Source: Agarophyton chilense (taxonomy: Eukaryota; Rhodophyta; Florideophyceae; Gracilariales; Gracilariaceae). From it: a stretch of 64,000 nt of DNA. The DNA is taken from assembly GCA_030374765.1 (NCBI GenBank), contig JARGXX010000117.1, positions 496,001-560,000 of the forward strand, in the 5' to 3' direction. The notes under the pieces are model-generated. The model worked only from the letters and a program-made list of their open reading frames with translations, was not told where the DNA came from and did no database searches. Positions 30,530 through 42,048 of this stretch are shown here, in pieces. Every line of letters begins with the position of its first letter. Position 1 is the first letter of the stretch. Position numbers and translations under genes: made by a program.

Positions 30530-31251
30530 GAACGCACTAAGAGGTAACTTCTTTCCGAAAGACTTTGTTCTCAAAGTGTGTTTGAGCACTTACCGTGCAC
30601 GTCTGTTCTCGCTTGCCCTGTTCGTCAACAGTAACGCGACACCACCCATTCGGAGTAGGGTGTTGGTGATGAGCATGAAGCATTCACGCCCGAGGTACCA
30701 GTTTTTCGTGATGTTTTCTGTGGAAACCACCACGCAAACTGAATTCCAATGCACTTGCTACAGGTCTTTTTCCAAATCCACTGAGATAAGCCCCGCTACG
30801 TATCCCATACTAGCCAGATTTTACGTGCGCACAGAAATTCTCATCTTGTACTTGTTGCCCAGCATCTCCGAAAAACTGGGAGTAAGGTTGAAAAGAGAGC
30901 AATTGACCACAAGACTATCGGTGGATTTAGAGTCCCAGTTGTTTTGACGCAACAGCGCGTCCATGCAGCTGAACAGCACCAGTTGAGCCTGCTCTCTGGC
31001 CAAATGAATGTTTAATACGGCTCTTTCGTCACCACCATTCTCCGGAATGGAATGGAAATGTTCAAGGATTCCAACCGGAAAAGCTCTTCTACAGCCAATG
31101 CCGCTGCCCCCCAACAGTTTTTTTTCTGGAACGCTATGGCCTCCTCATAAAACTTGTTCGAAGCCAGGGTAGTCTTCATAAAGCGATCGATGCTAACATG
31201 GCACCGTTCTGGCCGTTGAAACGTCTCTACATCAATGAGGTACACGGGGTT
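30530..31251 (-). pseudogene. 3-ketoacyl-CoA synthase (FAE1/KCS) relic
   Basis: Plant-type KCS enzymes condense malonyl-CoA with long acyl-CoA in the ER to make very-long-chain fatty acids. The minus strand reads, across frames, NPVYLIDVETFQRPERCHVS (KCS: YLVDFACYKPP), AVLNIHLAREQAQLVLFSCM, TDSLVVNCSLFNLTPSFSEM, LASMGYVAGLISVDLEKDL, SVCVVVSTENITKNWYLGRE, MLITNTLLRMGGVALLLTNR and VLKHTLRTKS. These are the KCS core blocks in order. The catalytic cysteine of the MGCSAG loop is Tyr (TAC for TGC). A frameshift near 31120 and in-frame stops before NLASMG, after EKDL and before VLKHT break the gene. The membrane N-terminus and the C-terminal third with the His and Asn catalytic residues are missing. 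Confidence 0.8.
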
Positions 31252-31666
31252 TGGTTTTTTAAAAAGTTGTAAACAAGCATGAGCGCAGCGAGCACAGCAG
31301 ACGCCCATGCAGTGTTTGAGATTCTGGCGCGGGGCAGGTCCCTGGCCAAAAGAGCAAGATGCTCTTGCTCGGAGTAGGCGTCCGGAACAAGCGTGGTCAT
31401 TAAGGCTTAGGAAAGGGTGCAACCAATCTTCTTGGAGGCAATCGGATCACACGAGTTGTACCCACCTTGCACGTCGGCCAGTGAATACGCGCGTGTGTTT
31501 AGACCGTTGGCGTAGAGTCGGCGCACGCGATCCCTCGACAAGCGATTGGACTCAGCAAGGCTCTACAGAGTGGAGCCATTTTCAGGCTGGCGGTCGGCGG
31601 CGTTTCGGCGACGTCTTGCGGGTGCGGCGTTGACTAAGGTGGGCATAGCGTAGGCGCCAGAACAGA
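31252..31666. other. spacer between KCS relic and chromovirus A
   Basis: GC-rich from about 31480. A 5' LTR and primer-binding site of element A should lie here, but I see no second copy of this sequence in the window that would prove it. Confidence 0.3.
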
Positions 31667-33334
31667 GTGGCGGCGTTATCAGCCCCTCGCCGGAAATACC
31701 ATCAGGAAAACCCCATCGTGGGACAATCTAGGAGCAGAAGAGAAGCCCCGCGTCTAGATGAAAGACAGGTTGCCCAACAGGAGAACCAAAGGGAGGGACC
31801 AGCGAGGAGCACAAGAGAAGCTCTGCGTCTAGATGAGAGACTGCTTGCCCAACCCGACGAATTATATGAGGTACAGCGACCTCGGGGCTCCATCGGATCT
31901 GATAGAGAGATCGATCCTTTAGGTTCCTACTCCGCTGGAAAGAAAAGAAACAACCATAGGAGAAAGAAGAACAGAAGAAGCAAAAGAAGAGGCCGTTCGG
32001 ACACGAGTGATGCCGAATCGGCCACGACTGAAACGACCGACTCGGAAGTGGATGAGGCTGCTGTTCGAAGCCTCAGACCACTGGCAACAACCAACGAACT
32101 TTCCCTCAAGGTTCTAGACTACCGAAAGTACCGGCTGGCCGACAGGTCCGCGAAATATTCTGGTTCGGTGGCTCGCAGAGTCGCAAAATGGTCCAAAGGG
32201 ATGCAACTTACCATAACGGACAAGTTCTCGGGTTCCGATCCCATTGCAGTCCTTAGGTTTCTCAGTTTGTTCCGTACGGCCTGCGATCAGACCGGTGTCC
32301 ATGAGGGCGTCGCTCTGTACCTTTTCCAATTCTTCCTTACAGGACAGGCGCGTGACCGAGTGGTTTCGAAGAAATCTGGCACAACTGACCTCGTGGATGC
32401 TCAAGACCGTGAGCTACTGAGGGCATACCTTCAGGTTCTTCATTACCTCTTGGAAACTAACGCCACGAATGACTTTATAATGGATGCCCACCAGAAAGTA
32501 ATATTCTTTAGGCAGAGCTCCAACATGACCGAATCGGCTTTCGAAGACGACCTAGGGAAGAAGGCTTACCGATGTGGAAACGTGTTCTCCGAAGGATGGC
32601 TTAAAAGTCATTTCATCACGGGAATGATCCCTGCCATTCGGACACATGTGCGCAATTACCACACGGCAAACCCGCAATACTCCTTCCCAAGGCTCGTTAC
32701 CTATGACGAGGGTTGTACAAAAACCTGTAGGACCTCCAGGCGCAACACTGATATAACCAGAGGACATGCAACTCCATTTCGTAAACCCAACCAAGCCCAT
32801 TTGGTTAGCTCCTCGGAGTAGGACATGGATGCTTCACTCCATTACGATGATTCGGGAGATGTCATCACGGTTAACTTCGGTGCTTCCCCGTCCGGGCCCC
32901 CATCTTATACCTCCCAGGAAACAACAGCGACCACTGGACTCCCCACACCCAAGTCTTCTCCCTTCCCGCCCCTCAAGGAGGTTTTTCTTCGCTCCCCAAG
33001 GGCTTGCTTTTTCTGCCTTTCAGTGACCCAACCTTGTGACTGCACGAGGTACCTGCCTGAGGACGCACGAAAAAACCTCCCAGCCCTCAGGGACGAGGAT
33101 TATCGGGTGCGCAGATCTAAAAGAATGCATAACAGGGAACAGCAACGAACCAAAGAAACCCCTGGAAGCTCACGCTATGCCACGCCTCCGGAAACTTTGA
33201 TCAAAGCCCCACAGGTCCACACCATTGCAAATCCTACGGACGACCACGTGGAAAAAAACTATCCTCAGGAAGAAACGGAAACTGCATCGGAAAACTCTTA
33301 CAGGGACGACGCGAAGCAAATCCTCCTTTTTTAA
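31667..33334 (+). pseudogene. element A gag
   Basis: The first frame (31667-32821, 384 codons from a GTG) has an Arg/Glu/Gln-rich repeated N-terminus (RREAPRLDERQVAQQE twice in altered form), a basic patch, and a helical capsid region (KFSGSDPIAVLRFLSLFRTA, FFLTGQARDRVV), as in Ty3/gypsy Gag. The second frame (32825-33334) carries a degraded zinc knuckle, CFFCLSVTQPCDC, without the histidine. Element B's CX2CX4HX4C at the same place is intact, so this copy's knuckle is damaged. Confidence 0.7.
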
Positions 33335-33351
33335 GTCCCTTCCTCAACCAA

Positions 33352-34324
33352 TTGGAAGGTCATGAGCCAAAAAGCTCCTCACCTCCCAATACAAACCACC
33401 CACAATGGACCACTCAGGATGAACCACATTTGGAACACAGTAACGACCCCGTCTGTATCCTCAGGAAAGAGAACTATAAAGTTCGAGTAACCGTAGGGCT
33501 TAGTTCCAACAACTCTCGAATGACCACGGCTGTATTGGAAACAGGCGCTGGTCGCAACTTGCTCCAACTTACCCTGCTCCCACCGGGATGTCAAGATTTC
33601 GTCCAGGCAAGGAAGACCCCCAAGGATTACCGATGCATCACGTAGACCAATGGACATTAAAGAGATAGTACCAATTTACCTCCAGTTAGGACAATTCAAA
33701 GTCCGCACGTGGTTCCTTGTATGTCCTAACTTGGACGCTGAGGCAATCCTAGGGACCTCTTTTATGGATCGATACATTAAGGCCATTTATCCAGGCTTTC
33801 AGAAAGTCGTCTTCCACCGTGCACCTTCCATCTCCATAACTGGATCCGCCCCAGGGCCAGAAGCTAACCGCAAAAGAGCGGTTGTCTCCGAGAACACGAA
33901 GTCAAATAAGGTTCCCCTGTCAAAGGCCGTAACAATACCCCCGATGACCCAAATTGCTGTATCAGTCCATTCCCAGTTCTCAGGTCTCGTAACGATTCAG
34001 AACCACCCGAAGACGGTTCTGAAGCACCTTACCTTGATGGCCAATGGAGTAATGGACATCCACCCCAACAGGTCCTTTTTGGTCACAACCAGCAACTTCC
34101 GAGATAAACCCGTGCAGTTACCTAAAGGTACAGTGATTGAAATCACTCTACCCGCGCCCGTGGCTATTATGGAAGCCCAAAAGGATAACCTTTCGACGCC
34201 AACTCCCGACGAGGACGTCGACTCTTGGGAGGGGACGGTCGCCATCGGCGCAGAATTCGAATCCTATGGGGCCCAGGTACTTGATCTTCTCAGGGAACAC
34301 CAGGCCACGTGGTCAGGTAGATAG
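33352..34324 (+). pseudogene. element A aspartic protease
   Basis: Two frames joined by a shift near 33645 encode a retropepsin. The active site reads AVLETGAGRNLL: the catalytic aspartate of the LDTGA motif is Glu. The C-terminal strand AEAILGTSFMDRY matches the ILG-DF block of the family. The change and the frameshift should abolish activity. Confidence 0.75.
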
Positions 34325-34435
34325 GGCACAATCAGAGCCACTACACACCGCATTGGCCTGCAGGATGATGCTAGACCACAGTTCCAGCTTCCATACCGTA
34401 CCAACCTTAAAGGTAGGGAAATTGTCGCCGACCAG

Positions 34436-35253
34436 ATGGAAAAGATGCGCAAAGCTGAATTATTAGAGCCACCACCTTCAAACCTATCTGAATGGGCAAG
34501 TCCCCTTGTCCTTGTGGCGGAGAAAGATGGCTACGTCAGGTTTGGTGTCGACTACAGGAAGCTGAATGCAGTACCCAAAAGGGACTCATACTCGATACCC
34601 CGCATGGACGACCGTCTGGATTCCTTAGGAGAATCTGTCGTGTTTACCACACTGGACGCTGACTCCGGATACTGGCAAATCCCTTCGGCCGAAGATGCGA
34701 GAGCGCTGACAACCCTTACCACCCATGAAGGTCTGGTCAGATTTACTCGCATGCCCTTTGGTTTGAAGATTGCACCAGCCACTTTCCACCGGGTAATGGA
34801 CATTGTACTGTCCAGAGTCAAATTGAAGTTCGCCCTGGTCTGTTTGGATGACATTTCAATATTCTCACGAACCGTGAAGGAACACTTTCGCCACGTGAAG
34901 AAGGTGCTAACAATCTTACAGGACGCTGGAGTAACACCGAAACTCCGCAAATGCGCTCTTTTCCAGGCCTCAGTGGACTATCTTAGTCACGTCGTCCTCC
35001 CAGTAAAGCTAAAGGTGACCAGATGGACCACAAATGCGATTAGCCAGGCTACGCCTCCTAGGACCCACACGGAACTACGATCCTTCGTGGGCTTGTGAAA
35101 CGTTTACCGACGTTTTGTCCAAGGGTTTGCCCAGGTCTCGGCCCCTCTCAACGTGATGCTGAAGAAGGGAACACCTTCGGAGTTCGAAGCCCTTACCGAC
35201 GACCAGTGCGAGGCATTTCAGACCCTAAAGGATAATTTGCTGAACCGACCTAT
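34436..35253 (+). pseudogene. element A reverse transcriptase
   Basis: RT blocks are in order: VRFGVDYRKLNAVPKRDSYS, TTLDADSGYWQI, RMPFGLKIAPATFHRVMD and the catalytic loop LVCLDDISIFS, where the family's Tyr (YxDD) is Cys but both aspartates stay. A TGA (35096-35098) follows RSFVGL, and the thumb/connection (VYRRFVQGFAQVSAPLN) continues to the solo LTR, which cuts the protein at NRPI. Confidence 0.85.
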
Positions 35254-35925
35254 TGTAGTTTTCTACTATGTCGGGGAATCCGATAGGCTGGTTTTTCGCG
35301 AAGTCGCGGTTGGAACTCATAAGTGAGTGATATCATCAGCATTGCGATATGAAACGGCACAGCGCGTAGGATGCCAGGAGGCAGGGTATATTGTTGGAAC
35401 ACGTGGTATCACGAGTGGAGTGGCTTGCAACGGCGCATGTAGTGGCGATCCACATGGCTGGTTTTACTACCCTTTGTAGCTAGACGCCCATGAGGGACCG
35501 TACCCATACAGTGGTTTGGCTAAGTGGCTGACCACTTGGTATTATTTAGATATTTATTTGGGCACTCACCCTGGTACACAGTATATAATGTACCAGAGGT
35601 GAGCGCCGACTCCAATTAAAGGAGACAACACGGGCATCATGACTATTCTGTTCCTCGCTTAGGATTCCTTAACCGGGGATCCGGACGAGCTATAATAGAT
35701 AGTCAGCCCCCAACTACTTCACGAGCCGTCTCGTACCTACATTCCATCAACGTTTTACAGTTGCACTGTTCACCCTCGCTGGCGAGTAGTGGCCTTACAC
35801 CCCACTTCCAGCTCGCTGGTGTTGTAGCTCTACCACCCCTTTTCCTTCGCCGCAAGCGACCCATCGGCAGTCCGAACGCTGTCGCAGGTGTCTGCTCTCT
35901 CCGTTAGAGCGGATAATACACCTAT
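35249..35925 (-). mobile_element. solo LTR of the chromovirus B family
   Basis: The LTR (35254-35920, 667 bp) begins tgtagttttctac and ends ggataataca, i.e. TG..CA, and is flanked by the 5-bp target duplication cctat (35249-35253 and 35921-35925). The flanks rejoin the interrupted reading NRPI-LALPKTSILFV of element A. It is a reverse-complement relative of the LTR at 37443-38156. It contains tatataatg (near 35582) as a TATA candidate and aattaaag as a poly(A)-like signal. The strand is relative to element B: this LTR runs opposite to B. Confidence 0.93.
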
Positions 35926-36410
35926 ATTGGCTTTACCAAAAACCAGTATTCTCTTTGTCTTGGACACAGACGCTTCTGATGTCCAAGTGGGATGTGCACT
36001 GCTACAGAAACAGGAGTCACTGAAGGACTATCGACCTATTGGATATTGGAGCAAAACGCTCACCAGCGAGGAGCGAAACTACAACACCACCGAAAAAGGA
36101 GTGTCTAGCCATGGTATGGTCCGTATTGACACTCCGTCCGTACCTCGAGGTAACCAGGTTTACCATTAGAAGAGACCATCATTCACTCCGCTGGCTACTC
36201 AATATGACTGATGCATCGAGTCGCCTCGCTAGGTGGCACATCAGGCTCTCCGAATATGACTAACGGATAACCTATAGGCCAGGCATCAAGCACCAGGCAG
36301 CGGATACCCTCTCGCGAATCATCACCGACGGAACTGATGACACTCCATTGGATGACCTAATTCCCACCCCCTTTATATGGAAACAGATGACCGTATGGGT
36401 AAGGTGCAAT
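35921..36410 (+). pseudogene. element A RNase H
   Basis: After the solo LTR the frame resumes with FVLDTDASDVQVGCALLQ, IGYWSKTLTSEERNYNTTEK, a frameshift, LRPYLEVTRFTIRRDHHSLR and ADTLSRI. These are the chromoviral RNase H blocks. The DHHSLRW aspartate and the TDAS aspartate are kept, but the frame is broken at least twice. Confidence 0.75.
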
Positions 36411-36592
36411 CGGAGGACCCTGAGGTAAAGGAGAACGAATTATACCTATTTGACTGGGAGACAGTACCCACCAATTCGGCATCACCTCAGGTTAATCCGA
36501 TAGCCCCTTAGGAAAAAGAACTCCTCTCCATAACTATTGAAGAACTCCTACAGGCGCAGGTCGAAGACGAGGACTGCAAGGAAACAGCCCAA

Positions 36593-37442
36593 TTGGTAGG
36601 AACCCCAGGATGTCTGTTCGACTATGACCGATTTGGACTACTATGTTGCCGCTCACCGCTGGATGGCGCACTCCAACGGGTAATACCAACTTCGCTAAAG
36701 GCGCGATTGCTTTACCTCGCCCACTTCCCCCGCGTGGCTGGTCATCCTAGAGGCCGACGAATATACCAGACCCTAAGGAAGTTCTTCTACTGAGCATTAA
36801 TGGCGCGCGACCTATGGCAAACCGCACGGAACTGTGCATTGTGCGCACAGATCCGAAGGTCTCGCGCCAACCATCAGGCCAAACTGAAGCTCTTCCGCGC
36901 TGCAGGTCTGATGGAATTTGTTGCAATGGATGCACTTCGGCCTTTGCCTAAGTCGTCCCATGGGGAACGGTTTGTTTTGGTTATAACCGATAGGTTAACT
37001 AAACTTACCCGAGCCCTACTCCTAGGAAAGACAACGGCCACGGATGTCGCCACTGCCTTCTTTTCCAAATGGATATATTCATATGGCATTCCACTCTACC
37101 TCCTTACGGAAAACGGCAGCCAGTTTGTATCCAAATTCTTCTCACACTTTTGTGCTACCTTGGGAATCAAACATGTGACCACCACGGCGTACCACCCGCA
37201 GACAAATGGCCAAGCCTAACGCTTCAACCGCACCCTTCTGGACCGATTGGCGCACTACGTTTCGGAGCGACAATCGGACTGGGATGAATATGTTGAGCCA
37301 CTGTTTTATGCCTATAAAACGCAGGTCCACGCTTCCGCAGGGATAACCCCTTTCGACTTAATGCTGACGAGAGCGCCGCCGCCGATAGCTGTTGAAATTC
37401 AGGAGTCTATCATACGCCAGGACATAACAGAAGGGATGACTC
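36593..37442 (+). pseudogene. element A integrase (5' part, cut by element B)
   Basis: The zinc-binding HHCC region (AHFPRVAGHPRGRRIYQTLR, then CALCAQ) and the DDE core are recognisable. The first aspartate is present (EFVAMDALRP), the second is Glu (LYLLTENGSQFVS), and the catalytic glutamate of NGQ-ERFNR is a TAA stop (near 37217). The text continues to DLMLTRAPPPIAVEIQ and is cut at 37443 by the LTR of element B. Confidence 0.8.
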
Positions 37443-38156
37443 TGTAGTATCCGCTCTAACGGAGAGAGCAGACACCTGCGACAGCGTTAGGACTGCCGAT
37501 GGGTCGCTTGCGGCGAAGGAAAAGGGGTGGTAGAGATACAACACCAGCGAGCTGGAAGTGGGGTGTAAGGCCACTACTCGCCAGCGAGGGTGAAAAGTGC
37601 AAATGTAAAACGTTGATGAAACGTAGCTACGAGACGGCTCGTGAAGTGGTTGGGGGCTGACTATCTATTATAGCTCGTCCGGATCTCCGGTTAAGGAATC
37701 CTAAGCGGGGAACAGAATAGTCATGATGCCCATGTTGTCTCCTTTACTTGGAGTTGGCGCTCAACTCTGGTACACTATATACTGTGTACCAGGGTGAGTG
37801 CCCAAATATATATAAATAATACCCAGTGGTCAGCCACTTAGCCAAACCACTGTATGGGTATGGTCACTAATGGACGTCTTGCTACAAAGGGTAGTAAAGC
37901 CCTCCACGTGGATCGCCACTACATGCGCCGTTGCCAATATGGTATTCCCCTAGGAAGGGTCGCAACTATGCGCGCGTCGTGGTAAGCCACTCGACCCATG
38001 ACGCCACGTGTTCCACTAAGACATTCTGCCTCTAGGCATCCTATGCGGGATGCCGCTTCATGTCACAATGCTGATGATAACACTCACTTATGAGTTCCAA
38101 CCGCCACTTCGCGAAAAACCAACCTATCGGATTCCCCGACATAGTAGAATACTACA
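37443..38156 (-). repeat. 3' LTR of chromovirus B
   Basis: The 714-bp LTR reads TG..CA (plus strand tgtagtatccgc to actaca) and is a reverse-complement relative of the solo LTR over its full length, with short indels. On the minus strand it is directly preceded by cgagggggtg, a polypurine tract that primes plus-strand synthesis, which proves the orientation and marks this as the 3' LTR. Confidence 0.93.
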
Positions 38157-38175
38157 CACCCCCCTCGTTAAGCGC
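38157..38175 (-). other. polypurine tract of chromovirus B
   Basis: On the minus strand the bases before the LTR are purine-rich (aacgagggggtg) and abut the LTR's TG. Position and composition fit the plus-strand primer of LTR retrotransposons. Confidence 0.8.
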
Positions 38176-38324
38176 GAACCATGGGGGTCGCAAGAAGCGC
38201 TTGTATGCAGTCGGACCGTTGTTCCAGGTACTCATCGTCATCACGAATTGCTCGCCGCCCGACCAACTGTTACTGTTCGTAACAGCATTTTGTTCCTCAC
38301 CGCTCTTCAGCTCGATCTCTCGCG

Positions 38325-39889
38325 ATGGATCCGAACGCCAGGTCGAACCCGTTTCAGCCCTCCTCTGAGGATGTGCCTTCTGGGGCTCCGTCGAACACTG
38401 CCGGTTATGCGTCGCAGCCTACTGCTCAACTCGGTCCATACCGTTCGTTCCCCACATCGTACACCGAATTCCGGTCGGTACCGTTACCTCAGCCAACCGT
38501 GGCTCAGATTCCGAACGCGGCTTACGTCGCCTCTGCGGGTGTGATTCGAGCTCCTTCTCGTCGTGCTCAGCGGAGCTACCCGCACCCTGCAGATTTCTAT
38601 GGACAAGATCTTCTCGACAACGTTGAACTTTTCGCGCAAGCGCCCTGGTTTGATCCAGTTGCTATCCACGATGACGCGTTGATACAACAGTATGTACTCT
38701 GTGGGTACTTCCCTGACGGTATTCCGGAACACGCGATTTATAGAGACGACTGGGCGAGCCATATTGCTTTGCCAGACAACGCGTTTCCGCGCGATATTCA
38801 ACGGAAACCTTGTCCGAGGCCCGTACGCGGTTCACCAAGCTGATTTAGCAGAGTCTTCACCGATTCATCAGTACGGTTCTCCTCCCGCAGGACTGGGAAC
38901 TAGATACCTGGAAAGCCCGTACCGACTGTGAAGGTTACTCGTATATCGAGACACTCGTTGAAGTCGATGTTAGCGGTTGGCGCGGTGTGCGCGGTGTGCG
39001 TGATGCAGCTCTCTGCTTTCAGCAACCTCTTCTCCGTGCGGAGTTCCGCTTCCTTCGAAAGCGTGGCATTCCCGAATGGGATTATCTCCGTTGGGAACGT
39101 CGTAATCGATCAAGTTTGGGCTAATTGGTGCCGTATCAAATGATCGAGATTGACCGCATCCGGCGGAACGCGCGCTTCGGGCGCTACATCGGTATTCCGG
39201 AGCATTGGGCGGCGAAGATGGCCGTCTTCCTCCTTTGGGATGCTTATGATACTTTTAGAGTTTGGTACATGTCGCCCACAGCGCGAAAGTATGCGAGAGA
39301 ACTCGATCTTTCCCTCGTCCTGGGATCCCGTGCGAACCATTCCGACTTCCTCCATCTTGTGGATTTGATCGACAGTGTTGACTGGTCTGGAGTGCCAGCT
39401 GATCAATCCGCTTGCGGAACCCGTGCAAGACACCACGACCATTCTCCAGGACGAACAGCAAGTGCTGTAGATTTGGTTTGGTACGACCCCTGGACGCGCC
39501 AGTTGATCACCTCCGAGCAGGCTCGCTTTCCTCGGGAGAACCCGCGTGACATGCCACCGAACCAGCTTAGTGGATACTTGTACGATGCTACTCCATCCGA
39601 GAATGGAGAGGAGCCGTGGGAGGAAGCGCCGGGAGCTGAGGCTGAACTCGGTTACGAGGACGAGCCAGAGCTGGCAGGCGTAGCGACTTCCGTCGATCAA
39701 TCCGCAGCGGCGGGAGTTGCTCAAGAGAACTTTCATGGGTTTCCCCAACAACGGAGTGCAGTGCGGGTCGAAGATCCAGGCTTGGATCCGCTGAGGCAGT
39801 TCCTCTTAGATGCGGGCTTTCCCGTGGACCAAGTTGAGGGTGATCGCGCACAGCTTCTTGCGAACCTGCGTGGTCGCACGTCTCTTTGA
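38325..39889 (+). pseudogene. opposite-strand ORF of chromovirus B
   Basis: This ORF lies between B's chromodomain and 3' LTR but is read from the other strand. It starts MDPNARSNPFQPSSEDVPSG, has an Ala/Pro/Ser/Gln-rich first 80 residues, then structured text (SHIALPDNAFPRDIQRKP, DAALCFQQPLLRAEFRFLRK, PYQMIEIDRIRRNARFGRYI, AAKMAVFLLWDAYDTFRVW, DLVWYDPWTRQL) and an acidic C-terminus. A frameshift near 38800 and stops near 38844 and 39122 break it; unbroken it would be about 520 residues. Several blocks recur in the ORF at the same place in element A. No known domain is recognised. Confidence 0.65.
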
Positions 39890-40161
39890 TGATCCTAGAA
39901 AAGACTCCTAGTCAACACCCTTGCGGGGGTATCTTGATACCAATAAAACTCCAGTGACTTCGTGTCTTCACGTTCCCTTCTTATCTTCTAGTCTTCATCT
40001 CTTCTCGCTTCTCGAGTTCTTCATTCCTTCTTCTCGCGTCTCGAGTTTGTCATAGGTGATAATCAGTAAATGTCCTTAGCTTAAGTGTCTTCACGTTTCC
40101 TCTTCATGATTTCTGGTTTTCTTCTCGCCTTTCGAGTTTTTACTACCTTTGTAGCGCATAC

Positions 40162-41256
40162 TTAGAAATGGGATGTGCACATGAGCCCGACTATTGAGGA
40201 GTCGATCTCCCTGGGGAGTGGTAATCGCATGCGTTGATGATATCGCACGAGTTGCGAACAGGGGATATGAGCTATAGGTTCCCAAGTATCCGCTTCCGGC
40301 GGGAAACCGTACCAACAGACTCGATACAGTAATTCTCTAGTATCTTTATGCTCACCATGTTCACATATGCGATCCATAGCATATTCCTGGGCGTTTTCCA
40401 ATGCTTTCGCTGTTGGCGCGAGACTCCTGTTAACAGGTTTGAAATGCCTTAGGGCTGATTCAAGCGTCTCTGTGATAGCAGTCTCAGCGTCGCTAAGCGT
40501 TCGCTCATCTACTAACTATCGTTCTGCCCGCAGGGGCAGTGTACTTCTTCCTTGAGAACCTTTCTCAGATAAAGAGCTATCCTGTTTTCCAGGTTCCATA
40601 GAAGCGTACTTCTTGCTACTTCTCAATTCCTTTCGTGGATGAACTTCCTTCGGTTTATCCGATTCTGACCGCTGTTCGGTGGACGATGGTGCTTGCATCA
40701 CGACAGGAGGCAATACCTCTTCTTCTTCCTGCCCACGAGGGATTGGAGCCGATATCGGCGGAACAGCGAGTGGCGCTTCACCTGACGGTTCAGCCTGAAG
40801 CGGAAACGGCGCGTTTTCGCGTGCACTCGTTTCCAAGTCCTTGGGGCCAAAGTCCAAAATATCTTTCCTGCTTTCAGGTTCCATTTCTGTACTTACGGGT
40901 GTGCGCGTGCCACGGGGCATATCCCGATACTTCGGAAGCTGTCCGTGATTGGCGTACGCAACCGCCGGTGGTGGGAGATCAGGAGCTTTCTCCTCCGCTC
41001 GAGCCATTTGTGGCGGTTCACTCTCCTCGGAGTCACTTGGGCTTTTGCCTTGACGTTCCGTCGCACTTTCCTCCTTAGTTCCACCAGATAGCTGGACTTC
41101 CACTTGCGGGTCAAGCGCGACTTCAACGCGATCGTCCTCACCTGTTTTGATGACCACTGTGTCTTCATTAAGGTCCACCACTTTGAAGGGTCCAGCCGCT
41201 ATCGGCAACAACTTATGACGAGATTCTTCCTGTTTGTCAGGTCTTTCGACTCGCAC
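40162..41256 (-). pseudogene. element B integrase C-terminus and chromodomain
   Basis: The frame begins with the post-core region (RVERPDKQEESRHKLLPIAA, GPFKVVDLNEDTVVIKT), a beta-barrel-like GPY/F module, then a long Glu/Pro/Ser-rich linker, a TAG at 40516-40518, and the chromodomain EYAMDRICEHGEHKDTRELL with YRVCWYGFPPEADTWEP and SQLVRYHQR. The chromodomain has the aromatic and W-x-P-x-DTWEP features of chromoviruses, which it guides to marked histones. The linker is unusually long, about 170 residues. Confidence 0.8.
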
Positions 41257-41565
41257 GAAGACGTGACCTCCTACTCGGATTGCCGGATTTCATTTTCGCG
41301 TTCTGGCGTCATAGTTTCGCTTATAGCAAGCTTGCCTCTTTGATAACTCCTTAGCGGCTTCTTCCGCTCTGGCCTTCAGGTCATTCCTCCATTTCAGATG
41401 GTACTTAGCCGGGGTCGGCGCGTCCAATTATGTCTCGTCGTCGAGTGCAACCAGTAAAGCCGGAGGTTTACGTGAGAGCACGAGGTCGAACGGTGCCGTC
41501 TTTATAGAGGTAGGCACTTGCGTATTGTACGCGTAGCACAGAGTATCTGTAAACATGTCCCATTC

Positions 41566-42042
41566 TTACGGGTGGTCCGCGATGTAGTGTCGTAATGCTG
41601 CTATCAGGGTGCGGTTGAAACGTTCCACCTGACCGTTGCATTGCGGATGATAGGTCGTGGTAAGTACGTTTCGAATGACCATAATGCGGCAAACATTCTG
41701 AAAGAACTTCGCAACGAATTGCTCCTCATTATCTGATAACAGAACTTCTGGTGGTCCGTATATAAATACCCAGTGTTTGATAAGCGCCTGTGCGATTACG
41801 GCTGCGGCTATCGGCTTCAGCGGCACAGTCCGCACTAGCTTCGAGAAGCGGTCGGTGATTACCAATACGTAGCGATAACCTCGCCTTGAGCGAATCAATT
41901 CCCCTATGATGTCGATACTGACGTATTGTAAAGGCGCTTTCGCATGGAATAACGTCATCGGTTTCCGCTTCCTGTAAAGCTTCACGCGATTATTCGCACA
42001 TGTTGTACACAACCTCACTGTAGCATGGCAGTCCATTGCCAA
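41566..42042 (-). pseudogene. element B integrase core
   Basis: The catalytic DDE triad is complete: YVSIDIIGELI (Asp), VLLSDNEEQFVAKF (Asp) and HPQCNGQVERFNRTL (Glu). The upstream zinc-binding residues are split between this frame (RLCTTCANNR) and the previous one (LAHYSRLSGHPGRTK). A TAA ends the frame at IADHP although coding similarity goes on (AYNTQVPTSIKTAPFDLVL), so the gene is broken. Confidence 0.85.
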
Positions 42043-42048
42043 AGTAGG

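Noticed and set aside
30459..30947. 162-codon plus-strand ORF over the KCS relic
   Set aside because: Antisense to a clear though broken KCS sequence; no features of its own.
31927..32109. Leu/Ser-rich minus-strand ORF antisense to gag A
   Set aside because: It is the mirror of a Lys/Arg-rich gag patch, unlike the 3' opposite-strand ORFs, which have matching content in two elements.
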